NCBI GenBank assembly: GCA_043228905.1
Contig: JBHGNT010000009.1
Location: forward strand, 434,001-498,000
Direction: 5' to 3'
Length of the DNA: 64,000 bases
DNA from: Azolla caroliniana
Taxonomy: Eukaryota > Polypodiophyta
Part shown: in pieces, positions 45,520 to 57,579 of the stretch
How the letters are laid out: every line of letters starts with the position of its first letter
How positions within the stretch are numbered: the stretch's first letter is position 1
Made by a program: the position numbers and the translations under genes
Notes under the pieces: generated by a model
The model's database searches: none
Seen by the model: the letters and a program-made list of their open reading frames with translations, nothing else
What the model was told of the DNA's origin: nothing

Positions 45520-47335
45520 CCAACTAGGTGTGTATGACACATTGAACATACTGGAGGAATATGGTATATTACATCCTACAGAGCAATGATAGAATACTTA
45601 AATCTCAGAGTGAATACTCTCTGTGCAAAACCCAGTGACAATGTCAAAGACCCTCACCAACTAGGTGTGTATGATACATTGATCATCGTGGAGGAATATG
45701 ATATATTACATCCTACAGAGCAATGATGGAATGTGCAAAGAGATCCCCATTGATTCTATTTACTCCATGGATCCATCAATTTGACAGAAGATCATTGTCT
45801 CTCAAGAGCAAGCATGCCATCATATTCAAAACTCAACAAAGTATTGATGGAACACAGAATCTCGCAGGGTTAACCACAATCATCACCTAATAGAATATCC
45901 ATAAATGCTGCAAGGGGTGGATTGGGACACTATTTTTTGGTATGTAGATATACATTGGGAATAATCCCTGAGCATAGATAGACATATTCGCCTCTAGGAC
46001 ATGCGCAGAGGAAACATTAGATATTTTCAAACTATTAAAAACGGGTCCCCCCGGACATAGGAAATCATGCGCATGGTATCCACCAAATCTTTGTAAGAAC
46101 TTCCTCACGTAGGCAACCATGGATTTTCAATTTGATCCATGATTATTCAAACAACATCCTCTAGTCCTATCTCCATCATAACCCAAATATGTTCCCAAAA
46201 CTCTATGTCCCCGGAACCAATGCACCATGTAAAGTATGCAATGAAGGCATGGCCGAGGATGAATGTCACTTGCTCTTCACATGCTCGACATATAATGCAA
46301 TTTGTTTAAGATATGATGACATATTAAGAGGGAGTGATAACTTAAGTGCCATACTTAAGACACCGCCTAGAAGGTTACAGTCATATGTGCATGCCTTATT
46401 CACGCATAAAGACATTGTGCTTCATTGTATGAATACCCCTTTTTAGGAAGGAGACACATATCAAGAACACATGTACACTCTGGTCCCATAGGTCAAAATT
46501 GGCCTCTTTATGGAGGATAAAAATTCTAATTCTAATTCTAGTTCTAAGGAATTAACATTGTGTCCTTGTACCTTTTATGGGCGTAGGCTTATGAACCAAT
46601 TCTAACAAATAATTTTGATGGCTGAGACAAACCCATAAGGATCTGGCATATATAGAAACACCCACGGTGATCTCGCATCATAAGAAGTTCAGCTATATAA
46701 AGAGGGTTACTCACCCCTTTTAATATGGCAACTCAACAACGTTATAGAGACTGTGCTAGTAAGGAAAGCCTCTCGTATTTCAAATCCGTTTTTGGCGTAC
46801 GGCCAAAGCATAATACAAGACCATATTCAGCAGAATGGGATGCCAATGTGGTTTTGTATTCATCTCTTATCCTTCCCTTGAATGTGGTTGGTGTGGGTAA
46901 AAACATTTAATCTATTGCTTTCCTTTCACTTTAATTAATTTCTTATCATTAGAATTGTTCACAACATACTGGATCCCTAAAATGTGTCACATGTGACTAA
47001 GCAAAATAATCATTATGAAATGGTTGTTTGGGATTCAAGCAGTAGTGTTGGGATGTAAACAAATTCTAATGACCTCATGGATGAGTATGAACATGGCCAC
47101 CTTCATTGAGAATAGATAACTACTTTTGCTTTCTATGTCTTCATAGTTGTGCTTATATTTTCATCCTCTCCAAAGTTTCCTCATTCCACTACAATAATGA
47201 TCGATCTCCAATTGGTTTGATTCTTTTATGCAAAAGTCTAAACTAAAATGTCATTCAATAGATGGGTTGTAGTATGGACATGTCTATATTTGATAAGACT
47301 TGTTTGAGGATGTGGCGATGAAGTAAAGTCGAGGG
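45520..47335. other. Inverted flank of element C
   Basis: This is host DNA next to the split LTR. A 75-bp block beginning ccaactaggtgtgtatga occurs at 45520-45600 and again at about 45656-45732; the second copy is the uninterrupted form of the insertion site of element C. The rest has no supported gene apart from one possible zinc-finger fragment. Confidence 0.5.
46189..46446 (+). pseudogene. Possible zinc-binding fragment of a non-LTR retroelement
   Basis: An 85-residue frame contains CKVCNEGMAEDECHLLFTC, a C-x2-C...H-x4-C pattern with the E-x-C-H-LL-F-C wording common in the region after reverse transcriptase of non-LTR elements, followed by YNAICLRYDDILRG. Nothing upstream or downstream adds a reverse transcriptase or endonuclease, so this is at most a fragment. 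Assignment is from motif only. Confidence 0.33.
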
Positions 47336-47664
47336 TCTCACTTTCTTGATCTCTTAGCCTTCTCTGAAAACTCTGTTCAGTCCGAAACATCACACACATC
47401 GTCTAGGGCATATACGTATATATATATATATATATATATACATGTTCACACATTAATGTGTACCATATAATCTACATATATGTCCCTAGCTAAATTGGCA
47501 CCTAGCTGGCTAGGATCCTTAGCCAGCTCCTAGTTGGCTCTCGGCCGACATTTGAGCTTAGTTGGTGCTCAGCCAACACATAGCCGGCTAGCCGGCCCTT
47601 TAGCCGAATCGGCTCCCATTCGTTTCGACTCCTCTCCCATAAGGAGGGACATCATTTCACAACA
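47336..47664 (-). repeat. 3' LTR of element C, outer half
   Basis: It matches 51995-52299 of the 5' LTR, including ctctcccataaggagggacatcat and the cacaaca end, and contains a (TA)n run near 47412-47440. It stops abruptly at 47336. Confidence 0.85.
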
Positions 47665-47681
47665 AACTCCCCCTTCACTCT
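47665..47681 (-). other. Polypurine tract of element C
   Basis: The minus strand reads agtgaagggggagttt directly before the TGTTGTG that opens the 3' LTR. Element D has nearly the same tract. Confidence 0.7.
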
Positions 47682-47821
47682 TGTGTGGGAGAGTCGAGTG
47701 GATCTGTCCTCAGCCGGCAAGCACTAAGTTTGTCCATGGACAAAACTTTCGTCAACATATCCGATTCATTTTCATCAGTATGGATCTTTACTAGAGCAAA
47801 TTCATTTTCAGCCACCGTCTC

Positions 47822-50800
47822 TCATAACCAATGATACCTTGTCTGTATGTGTTTGGTCTGAGAGTGGTAGGCAACATTCTTTGCAAGGTGGATGGTAATT
47901 TGATTATCACAATGAAGTAGGAATGTGTCCTGCTTCATTCCTAGTTCAATGACGAAATCTCTCATGCAAATTATTTCCTTGCCGGCTTCAACAACAGTCA
48001 TATACTCAGCTTCTGTGGTTGACAAAGCCACAACCTTTAACAACCTAGATTGCCATGACATGTCTCCCCCTGCATAGGTTATTACATATCCAGAGGTAGA
48101 TTGGGTGGAGTCAAAATCACCTGACATGTCAGAATTTGTGAACCCTTCAAGCATGAGTTTCTCGGAGCCATACCTAAGGCAAACACTCGAGGTGCCTTTC
48201 AAGTATCTGAGCATCCATTTTATTGCAACCCAACCTTCCTTTCCAGGATTGCTCATAAACTGGATGACTATTCCGACAACATAGGAAATGGCCGGTCTAG
48301 TATAAACCACAACATACATCAGGCTTCCCATGGCAGAGGCATATAAAACCTTCCTCATCTCAACCTTACCCTTTTCATTCTTTGGACATTGACCTGCATT
48401 TAGCTTGCAATTTATCAACTGTGTCGATCCAACATGTTTTGCATTTTTCATGTTGAACCTTTGTCACATACTTTTCCTATGACATCCACAACATGTTCTT
48501 AGTCTTGTCCCGAACTATGTGCATCCCTAATATATGCTTTGCCGACCCAAATGTTTCATTGCAAAGGACTTACTCAATGCCTTTTTAAGACTTGCAATCT
48601 TCTTGGCATCTTGTTCGACAACAAGCATATCATTGACATACAATAGGAGAATTAGAAAATCTCCTCCATCATACCTCTTCGTAAAGACAGAGTGGTTGGC
48701 TTGTGTTTTGTGGAAGCTATGATTTTCCATGAAATACCATTGTAGAGGGGCTTGCTTCAACCCATACAACCTCTTCCTCAGTCGGCACACAGGTTCCTAC
48801 TTTCCCTTTTCCTGAAATCCTTCAAGCTATTGCATGTAGATCTCGTCTTCTAACTCACCATGCAAAAAGGCAGTCTTAACATCCAACGGTTCTATCTCCA
48901 GATTCATACTAGCGCAATGTTTAACTCAGTCTGAATGGATGTCACTTTAACTACTAGAGGAAGTATCTCATCAAAGTCTACACCCTTTTTCTGCTGAAAT
49001 CCTCTCACCACTACCCGAGCTTTATATTTGGGTGGATTTCCATTTTCTATAGGTTTCAGTTTGAAGACCCACTTATTTCTTAGTGCCTTCTTTCCCTTTG
49101 GCAACTCCATTAGCTCATAGGTGCGGTTCTCATGCAAGGAATCCATTTCATCTTGCATGACATTATACCACTGCTTGCCATGTCCATCCGACATTGCTTC
49201 TTCAAGGCATTCCGACTCACCTTCATCAGTCAATAGAACATATTATTTGGTTGGATACTAGCAGTGGGCTCTTCTTTGTCTCAATGGGTATCTTCTTCCT
49301 TTAGTATCCGGCTTTGGTTTTGCTCCTTCCACCGACTCTTTATCCAAAATGGATTCGGTTGCATCAACCGGTTGTTGGTTGCCCGCCAGTTGGTATTCAA
49401 CTGTTTTTGCTAATTCGGATTCAGCTTCATCAGTCAGTTACTGTCTACCAGCCGACTTGGTAAAGGTGGAGTCGGCAAGTGTCGAATCAGTGGTTGTAGC
49501 AGGCTTGGAGGACGACCATGGTTGTTTTTGTTCCAAGTCCTTAACAATGTTGTCCTCCATAAAGACTATATGCCAGCTTCTCATCACTTTTCTATCCACC
49601 AAATCCCACAATTTGTAGCCAAATTTGTCTTCACAACACCCCAAGAAAATACACAGCTTTGATTTGTTGTCAAGTTTTGATCTTTAATCCTTTGCCACAT
49701 GAACATAAGCCAAACATCCGAACACCCTCAGATGCAGATAAGACACATTTTTTCCTGTCCACACCCTCTGTGGGACATCACCATTTAGTGGCACTGAGGG
49801 AGACCTGTTTATAAGGTAAACAATTATCATCATTACCTCAGGCCGGAATGTCTTTGCCAACTTTGCATGTGACAACATGCTTCTTACTCTTTCCATGATT
49901 GTTTTGTTCATCCTTTTAGCCATTTCATTTAGCTCAGGAGTCTTGGGTATAGTGTATTCAATTTTTATGCCTTGGCTTCTGCAATACTCCTCAAACTGGC
50001 CTCACTACTCTCCCCCATTATCTGTCCCGACAACCTTTAGCTTTTGTTTGGACTTTCTTTCGGCTCTTGCTTGGAAATCTTTAAAGATCGACAACACTTG
50101 GTCTTTAGTCTTCTGGATGAAAGCCCACACCTTTTGGTTGTAGTCATCAATAAAAGATATAAAATATTGTGCGTTAGCATGTGACTTGGCATCCACGTAA
50201 CATACATCTGAGTGCAACAATTCCAAGGAGTTTTCCCTTCTCCTCAGAGGCCTAGGGTGGAAGGCAACCCAGTTTTGCTTGTAGCATTTGCATCCCTCTC
50301 TGGCTCATATGGCCAAGCCTTTTGTGCCACAAGTAACCAACTATGTCGGCTATTACATTTGCCTCTCCTTGGCATAGTTGTGCATACATTACATACAATG
50401 TGTTTTGCTTTTGGGCACGAGCCACAATCAAGGTTCCCCTATAGAATTTCCAGGTGCCCTTTTGAAAACCACCACTGTAGCCTTCATCATCTACCCACCC
50501 AACCAATATCAGATTCAACCTGATATCCGGAACATGGCGTACATCATGCAATACTATTCTACAACATGTAGATGTTAACAAACACACATTTCCAATGCCA
50601 ACAATTTTGCATGCACCATCATTTCCCATCTTTACACAATCGTAGTCTCCAGTTGTGTAAGATGTGAAGCACTCTCTCTTGGGAGTTAATTGAAACGGCG
50701 CACCTGAGTCAACTACCCAAGTACACTCATCATTTCTGAGGTTTACACAACTCGGTTCACTAATGAACAATAGCTCTTCCTCACTCGCAACTATGGCTGA

Positions 50801-51608
50801 GGTGTTCTTATTCTACGAAATCTTCTTTGGCTCAACACCATCTGCACTTCCTTTGTCCCTTTTATAATGCCTACAGTTCTTTAGGAAATGCCCTGGCTTC
50901 CTGTAGTAGAAGCACTTGAGCCTTCCTCTAGACTTCAGCCTTGCTTGGGACTTGTCCCAGTTTTGTAAACCTCTCTGCCTACCCTTCCTCTTCACGACCA
51001 CTTTTTGTGATTAGGGTCTTATGCTCAAAGCTGGATTCATTCACTTTTCGTCATGTGTCTTCATTGAGAAGACTCGACTCAAGCATATCAAGTCAACTGT
51101 TTTCCTTATGGTCCTGAGTTACCTAAGGTCATCACAAGTGTCTCCCAACTATCTGGGAGAGAGCCTAACAACAATAAGGCTAATGCCTTATATGCTAGAG
51201 GTATTTCTAGGGAGACAATATGGTTAATCAACCCTTGGATTGCATTCAGGTGCTCAACCATGCTAGAGCCATCTTAGTATCTCAACCTTGCGATTTTCCT
51301 AAATACGGAGACTCTAATTAAGGCTTTTTTAGTTTCAAACATGCTCCCTATTTTTTCCATAGAACATCTGCTTGGGTCTCATCATTGAAGTTGTTATATA
51401 GGCTCATGTCTATAAAACATCGTATGTATGCGATTGCTTTTAAATGCATGGCTTCCCAAGTCAATGCATCTATTTTGTCTAGTTTGTCATGGTCATTTTG
51501 TATTGGCAACCCCAGGTATTTGAACACTAACATGTCCCTCATCGTGGACTTCCACATTGAGTAGTTTGGGCTAGTCAACTTGAACATCCCACCAAGGGAT
51601 TTGTCCAT
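47822..51608 (-). pseudogene. Gag-pol of element C, multiply broken
   Basis: Minus-strand pieces in order: gag N-terminus (51608-51348, MDKSLGGMFKLTSPNYSMW), a zinc knuckle whose second Cys is Tyr (51001-50813, CFYYRKPGH), protease and pre-integrase (50770-50252, WVVDSGAPF, LWHKRLGHMS), integrase core (50226-49684), RT (49233-48527, with YVNDM in place of the usual YVDD) and RNase H (48451-47822, STTEAEY, DNQ). At least six stops or frameshifts separate them, and the active-site substitution shows loss of function. It is not expected to make a product. Confidence 0.9.
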
Positions 51609-51634
51609 ATTTCAACACAACTCTAGTACTAGTT

Positions 51635-52299
51635 TGTTGAAATATGGGCTCGGACTCAACCAACGAGGAAGCAAGAATGCAAAAAACAAGAAAACAGAAA
51701 CACAAGGATACACAGATTTTAACATGGAAAACCTTAATTGGGAAAAACCACGGGAGTTCTCAAACTCCGAAACAATTTCACTATGCAACAAGCTTATACA
51801 GTCAGTTTGCTATTTCCCCTAGATCACTAAGGGAACTCCTAGACTCAAGGCCACAAACTTTGAAATATATTTTTCTTCATCTCACACACAGTAGACAGAA
51901 ACGCACAACGAACTACAAAGATCTTGGTTACAACAAAGCTGTCGATCTGGAATGATTGGACGCAAGTGAGGTGTGCAAGTATTGCACCATTCACTCTCAC
52001 TTTCTTGATCTCTCAGTGTTCTCGGAAAACTCTGGTCAGCTTGAAACATCACACACATATTCTAGGGCATTTATATATATATACATACATACATATATAT
52101 CGCAAGCCGAATCAACGCTTCGCCGATTTTCGGCACCTAGTCGGCTCCGAGGGCTCTCAAGTAATCAACCGGCTCTCAACTGGCATTTGAGCTTAGCCGG
52201 TTCTCAGCCAGCACACAACCGGCTAGCCAACCCTTTAGTTGAATCAACTCCCAACTGTTTCAACTTCTCTCCCATAAGGAGGGACATCATTTCACAACA
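51635..52299 (-). repeat. 5' LTR of element C (665 bp)
   Basis: On the minus strand it begins TGTTGTGAAATG and ends CATATTTCAACA. Inside the element it is followed by aac and tagtactagagttg, a decayed primer site. Just outside, 52300-52304 is cttgg; the flank of the relocated LTR half reads gttgg on the matching strand, a 5-bp duplication with one mismatch. Confidence 0.88.
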
Positions 52300-52693
52300 C
52301 TTGGTGAGGGTCTTTGACATGGTCACTAGTTTCTGCAGAGAGAGTATTCACTCTGAGATTTAACTATGTAGGTTAGAGATTCCAACTCTTGGTTGTAGCT
52401 CTCACTCTTCATGGAGTAGTACTATTGTGTCTTGAACATAGACTTAATGGGGATTTCATTGCATATGCTAGGTGCAAGGGTATATATCTGAATAACCAAA
52501 TTTTGAGGTGTTATGTTTCCTTTGTCGAGCAAATCCACTGTAGCCACATTCAAAAGTACCCTTTGGTGTCAATGTCTTTCGCACCATTTTTTCAGATTTC
52601 AAAAGTACCCTCAGTAGCAACAATGATCACAACAAACAAATCTGAAGATCTTTTTTACGTCTCCCTGCCCGAAAGTTGTTGTAAAGCCAGTAG
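52300..52693. other. Host DNA between elements C and D
   Basis: It begins with cttggtgagggtctttgaca, the other half of the insertion site of element C, then AT-rich sequence without a gene. Confidence 0.6.
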
Positions 52694-53535
52694 TGTTGTG
52701 TAAAATTGTCCCTCCTTACGGGGGAGTCGGTTGAAAAGCTGAAATCGGCTGAAGAGCCGACCTGAGACACGGCGCGGTCGAAGAGCTGAGCCGTGCACAG
52801 CCAACCTAAGACACAACGCGGCCAAAAAGCCAAATCGACACACAACGTGGCCAAAGAGCCGACCCAAGACACGGTGCAGCCGAAGAGCCGAACCGTGCAC
52901 AGCCGACCCGAGACACGGCTCAGCCGAAAAGCCGAACCATGCAGAAGAGTCAAAGGGAACTCGAATGTGTATGTGGGTTAGCATACATATATGCTAAGAG
53001 GCATTCACTGCCTTTGTATGTGGGATAAATGACCTAGAGAAAAAGTAGTGAGTGTAGCCATATACATATAGTAAATTCAAGTGAGTTGTATTATTATTGA
53101 GTGCGTTTTAGGCACGAGAGTGTGCAGAGCGAAAAACGAGTTGCAGAAGAGAAGTGTGACTTAGAGAACGACTGCGTATATACACAGTAGTGGATGTGAG
53201 AACGAAATAAGAAAAGTTGAGTGTGTGTGAAGAAAAGGGAGAAGAACAAAAGGGAAGAAAGACAAGAATTGAGAAGCTAAAGGAGTTTCGAATGGGAAAG
53301 ACACATACGCATTAGGGTTTGGTATGCTCATCTGAAATCGTGGTATTAGAGAACATTCAGACTAGTACAAGTTCTTTTATTCAGTGGTTGTATTCTGTCT
53401 TTCTATCATAGTGAATTTTTTGTTCCGTTGTTTTTCCTTGAAATTAGGGTTTTCCACGTAAATCTTGTTTTACTCTTTATTTTCAGTTTGTGTCTAACGT
53501 TATATCGTAATCCTTGTCTAAGTGAAATCTTATCA
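52694..53535 (+). repeat. 5' LTR of element D (842 bp)
   Basis: It begins TGTTGTGTAAAATTG and ends TCTTATCA. It contains a GC-rich run of diverged units (gccgaagagccgaaccgtgc and similar) at about 52740-52940. Compared with the 3' LTR it lacks about 40 bp of acatatata sequence near 52970, and it has no MITE. Confidence 0.92.
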
Positions 53536-53538
53536 AAC

Positions 53539-53550
53539 TGGTATCAAAGC
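53539..53550 (+). other. Primer-binding site of element D
   Basis: TGGTATCAAAGC, three bases after the LTR; one base differs from the tRNA-iMet complement seen in elements A and B. Confidence 0.75.
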
Positions 53551-53561
53551 ATAGGTTTTAG

Positions 53562-56500
53562 ATGGAAGGGGGTGTGAGTGGCTTTCCGGGGATGATTGTC
53601 CTAAACTCACAAAACTACTCAGACTAGAAGATCAAAATGAAAGATCTTTTGATAGTCAAAGACCTATATGAGCCTATAGAAAATAAGGATATACCAAGAG
53701 GGGTGATAGAATCGGAGTGGAAAATTCTGAATAGAAAGGCAATGGCAACTATAAGACAATGTCTAGACATTAGCGTCCTACAACATGTAGCAAGTGATAC
53801 CAATGCTTTCGACTTATGGCATAAACTCTCTACTCTCTATGAAAGGAAAAATGCCTTAAATAAAACTTTCTTGATGAGGAAGATAGTGAGACTAAAGTAT
53901 GTAGATGGGGAGAGCATTATAGAGCACATCAGTACTTTTATGGGACTGGTAAATCATTAGCCTCAGCGAAGTTCCCATTAGATGATGTTATGCAGGCCAC
54001 ACTATTGCTATGTACTCTACCAAATAGTTGGGAAAACTTAACAGTGACACTCAGCACTTCATGTAAAGAAGACAACCTGTCTTTACAAACAATAAAGACT
54101 AGCATTTTAAATGAAGAGACAAGAAGAAAGGATAAAAGTGCCTTGTCTCAATCAGAGGCTAATGTGACCCAAGAACTTAGTAGAGGTAAAAGAGAACACA
54201 GAAGTCCAAATGAAGATAGGTTTTATGCAAGGTCGAAATCTAGAGGAAGACCTACATGCTTCTATTGTGGGAAGCCTAGTCACTTCCAAAAGAATTGCCA
54301 ACACCTTAGGAAGGACAAAGGCATGGCTGATGAGATCGAACCCCGGAAAATTTCTAATGATAAAAACACCTCAGCCATTGCAACTAGTGAAGAAGAGATG
54401 TTATTTATCTGTGAACAAGGTAGCGTGAACCTAGCAAATGCTAAGTGCTCATGGGTAGTGGATTCCGGTGCTTCATTTCACCTAACTCCCAAAAGAGAAT
54501 GTTTCTCGTCTTACATAGCCGGTGACCGTGGCTACGTAAGGATGGGAAATGACAGTGAATGCAAGATTGTGGGCATAGGAACTGTGTGTTTGCTAACATC
54601 TACTGGCTGCAGGTTGATATTGAAGGATGTACGCCATGTTTGGATGTCAGATTGAATCTGATATCAGCTGGACGGCTAGACGACGAAGGCTATAGTGGTG
54701 GTTTTCGAAGTGGTACATGGAAGTTTTGTAAAGGGAGCTTGATTGTGGCTCGAGCTCAAAAACAAAATACACTATATGTAATGCATGCCAAATTGTGCCG
54801 AGATGAAGCAAATGTAGTGGCTGGCTCAAATGGTGAGCGGTGGCATAAAAGGCTCGGACACATGAGCGAAAGGGGAATGCATATCCTTGCGGAAAAGGAT
54901 TTTCTACCAAAGGTGAAAGGAATACACTTGGAGAAGTGTGTGGATTGCTTGGTTGGAAAGCAAAATAGAACAACCTTTCACTCTAGACCTCTGATGAGGA
55001 GAGAGCATGCCTTAGAGCTGGTTCACACAGATGTGTGTTATGTGGATGCCCCATCACATCATGGTGGACAATATTTTGTTACATTTATTGATGACTTCAG
55101 TAGGAAGGTATGGGCTTATGTGTTGGTGTCTAAGGACCAAGTGTTGTCATTCTTTAGAGAGTTTCATGCAAGGGTAGAAAGAGAATCTAGATAGAAGCTA
55201 AAGGTTGTCCGAACAGATAATGGTGGTGAGTATAGAGGCCAATTCGAGATGTATTGCAAGACTCAAGGTATCAAACTTGAGTATACGGTGCCGAAGACAC
55301 TTGAGCTAAATGGTCTAGCAGAAAGAATGAATAGAACTATTATGGAAAGGATAAGAAGCATGTTGGTGCATGCAAAATTGTCAAAGTCGTATTGGGCTGA
55401 GGCAATGTTGACGATTGTTTATCTCATAAACAAGTCTCCATCAGTGCCCCTGAAGGGGAATGTACCACAAAGGGTGTGGACATGAAGGGATGTATCCTAT
55501 CAGCACTTGAAGGTGTTTTGATGCTTGGCCTATGTACATGTTGCTAAAGATCAGAGGTCAAAGCTGGACAGCAAGTCCAAACCTTGTATATTCTTGGGGT
55601 ACTCGGAAGACGAGTTCGGGTATAGAATGTGGGATCTCCTTGGTAAGAAAGTGATAAGAAGTCGAGATGTCATATTCATGGAAGATAAGACAATCGAGAA
55701 CTGGAAACAACAAAGACCAGAGTCATCTTCCAAATCGACTACCGTTATGGAGTTGACATTGGTCGATCTCACTCCCACACAACCAGCCGACGGACAACAG
55801 CTGGCTGATGAAGTCGAACCTGAGTCAGTCGACACCCAACAACAGACAGATGCACACGAAGTTGAGTCGGAAGATGAGCTGTTGGAAGAAAGCGAATCTG
55901 AGCCAGTTATCGAAGGAAGAAGATATCCACGAAGACAAAGGAAGGCATCCTCTCGATATCCAGCCAGTCAATATATCCTCTTGAATGATGAAAGGGAACC
56001 AAAATGCTATGAAGAGGCCATGACTGATGTACACAAGGAAAAATGGTATAATGCCATGCAAGAAGAAATGGATTCCTTGCATGAGAACCTAACTTATAAG
56101 TTAATGGAGTTGCATGATGGTAAGAAGGCACTTAGAAACAAATGGGTCTACAAATTAAAGACAGGTGAAGACGGAAGTACACCCAAGTATAAGGCCCGCA
56201 TTGTTGTAAAGGGTTTCCAACATAAAAAGGGGGTTGATTTCAATGAGATTTTTGCTCCAGTTGTCAAGATGACCTTTATCCGGACTGTTTTGAGTATGGC
56301 TGCTAGTATGAATCTTGAAATCGAACAGTTAGATGTTAAAACAACCTTCTTGCAAGGTGAGCTAGAAGAGGAAATTTATATGCAACAGCCGGAGGGCTTT
56401 GAGGTAAAAGGAAAAGAGAACCTCGTGTGTAGGTTGAGGAAAAGCTTGTATGGTCTAAAGCAAGCTCCACAACAATGGTATAAGAAATTTGAGTCCTTCA

Positions 56501-57565
56501 TGTTGGAACATGGATTCCACAAAACACAAGCCGATCATTGTGTATTTGTGAAAAGGTATAATGAAGGTGATTTTCTTATTCTATTGTTGTATGTGGATGA
56601 TATGTTGGTTGTTGGACATGACGTTAAAAAGATTGCAAGCTTGAAGAAAGCATTGAGCAAATCGTTTGCCATGAAAGACTTAGGACTAGCAAAACAGATT
56701 TTGGGAATGCATATAGTCCAGGACAGGACTAAAAACATGCTATGGCTGTCACAAGAGAAATATGTGACAAAAGTTTTGCAAAGGTTGAACATGTACAATG
56801 CAAAATCTGTTGGATCTCCATTGCCGGTGGATTGTAAGTTAAATTCAGGACAATGTCCGAAAACTGAGAAAGATAAGGCAGAGATGAGGAGGGTGCCATA
56901 TGCCTCTGCTGTCGGTAGTCTTATGTATGTTATGGTTTGCACGAGGCCGGACATTGCATTTGCTGTCAAGACAGTTAGTCGCTACTTGACTAATCCTGGA
57001 AAGGAGCATTGGACAGCCGTAAAATGGATACTTAGATATCTAAGAGGGACTTCGAGTGTATGCCTTAGATATGGCTCAGAGAAACCTATCCTAGAAGGTT
57101 TTCACAGATTCTGATATGTCGGGTGATGTAGATTCCAGCCGATCCACATCAGGGTATGTGATGACTTATTCAGGGGGAGCCGTGTCATGGCAATCAAGAT
57201 TGCAAAAGACGGTGGCTTTGTCAACCACAGAGGCTGAGTATATGGCTGCAATGAAAGCCGGAAAAGAAGTGATTTGGATGAGAGACTTCTAAGGCGAACT
57301 AGGAATGAAGCAAGAAAGGTTCTTGCTTCATTGTGATAATCAGAGTGTTATTCGTTTGGGTAAGAATGTTGCCTATCATTCCCGTACGAAGCACATTCAA
57401 AGAAGGTATCATTGGTTGCGAGAGAAAGTGGAAGAAAATGAATTTGCTTTAGCAAAGATCCATACTGACGAAAATGGATCAAACATGCTCACTAAAATCC
57501 TATCAATGGAAAAACTTGTTTCATGCCGACAAAGGATTGGGTTGGTTGATTCTCCCCCTACATGA
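53562..57565 (+). pseudogene. Gag-pol of element D, multiply broken
   Basis: All copia domains are recognisable: gag from the ATG at 53562, zinc knuckle CFYCGKPSHFQKNC near 54260, protease WVVDSGASFHLT near 54453, integrase with WHKRLGHMSE, TDNGGEY and LNGLAERMN, RT with YVDDM near 56590, and RNase H with STTEAEYMAA and CDNQ. Breaks are a TAG early in gag (about 53624), frameshifts near 53958, 54645 and 57105, and stops near 55192, 55483, 55519 and 57290. The longest open part, 55525-57114, keeps the RT. It is not expected to yield a full polyprotein. Confidence 0.93.
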
Positions 57566-57568
57566 GTG

Positions 57569-57579
57569 AAGGGGGAGTT
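57569..57579 (+). other. Polypurine tract of element D
   Basis: aagggggagtt directly precedes the TG of the 3' LTR. Confidence 0.75.

Larger units (their letters stand above)
47336..52299 (-). mobile_element. Copia element C, decayed, minus strand
   Basis: Reading right to left: complete 5' LTR (52299-51635), a degraded primer site, gag, zinc knuckle, protease, integrase, RT and RNase H pieces, a polypurine tract and the outer part of the 3' LTR (47664-47336). Many stops and frameshifts inactivate it. The rest of the 3' LTR was moved to 45151-45519 by an inversion. Its pol resembles that of element D closely. Confidence 0.9.
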
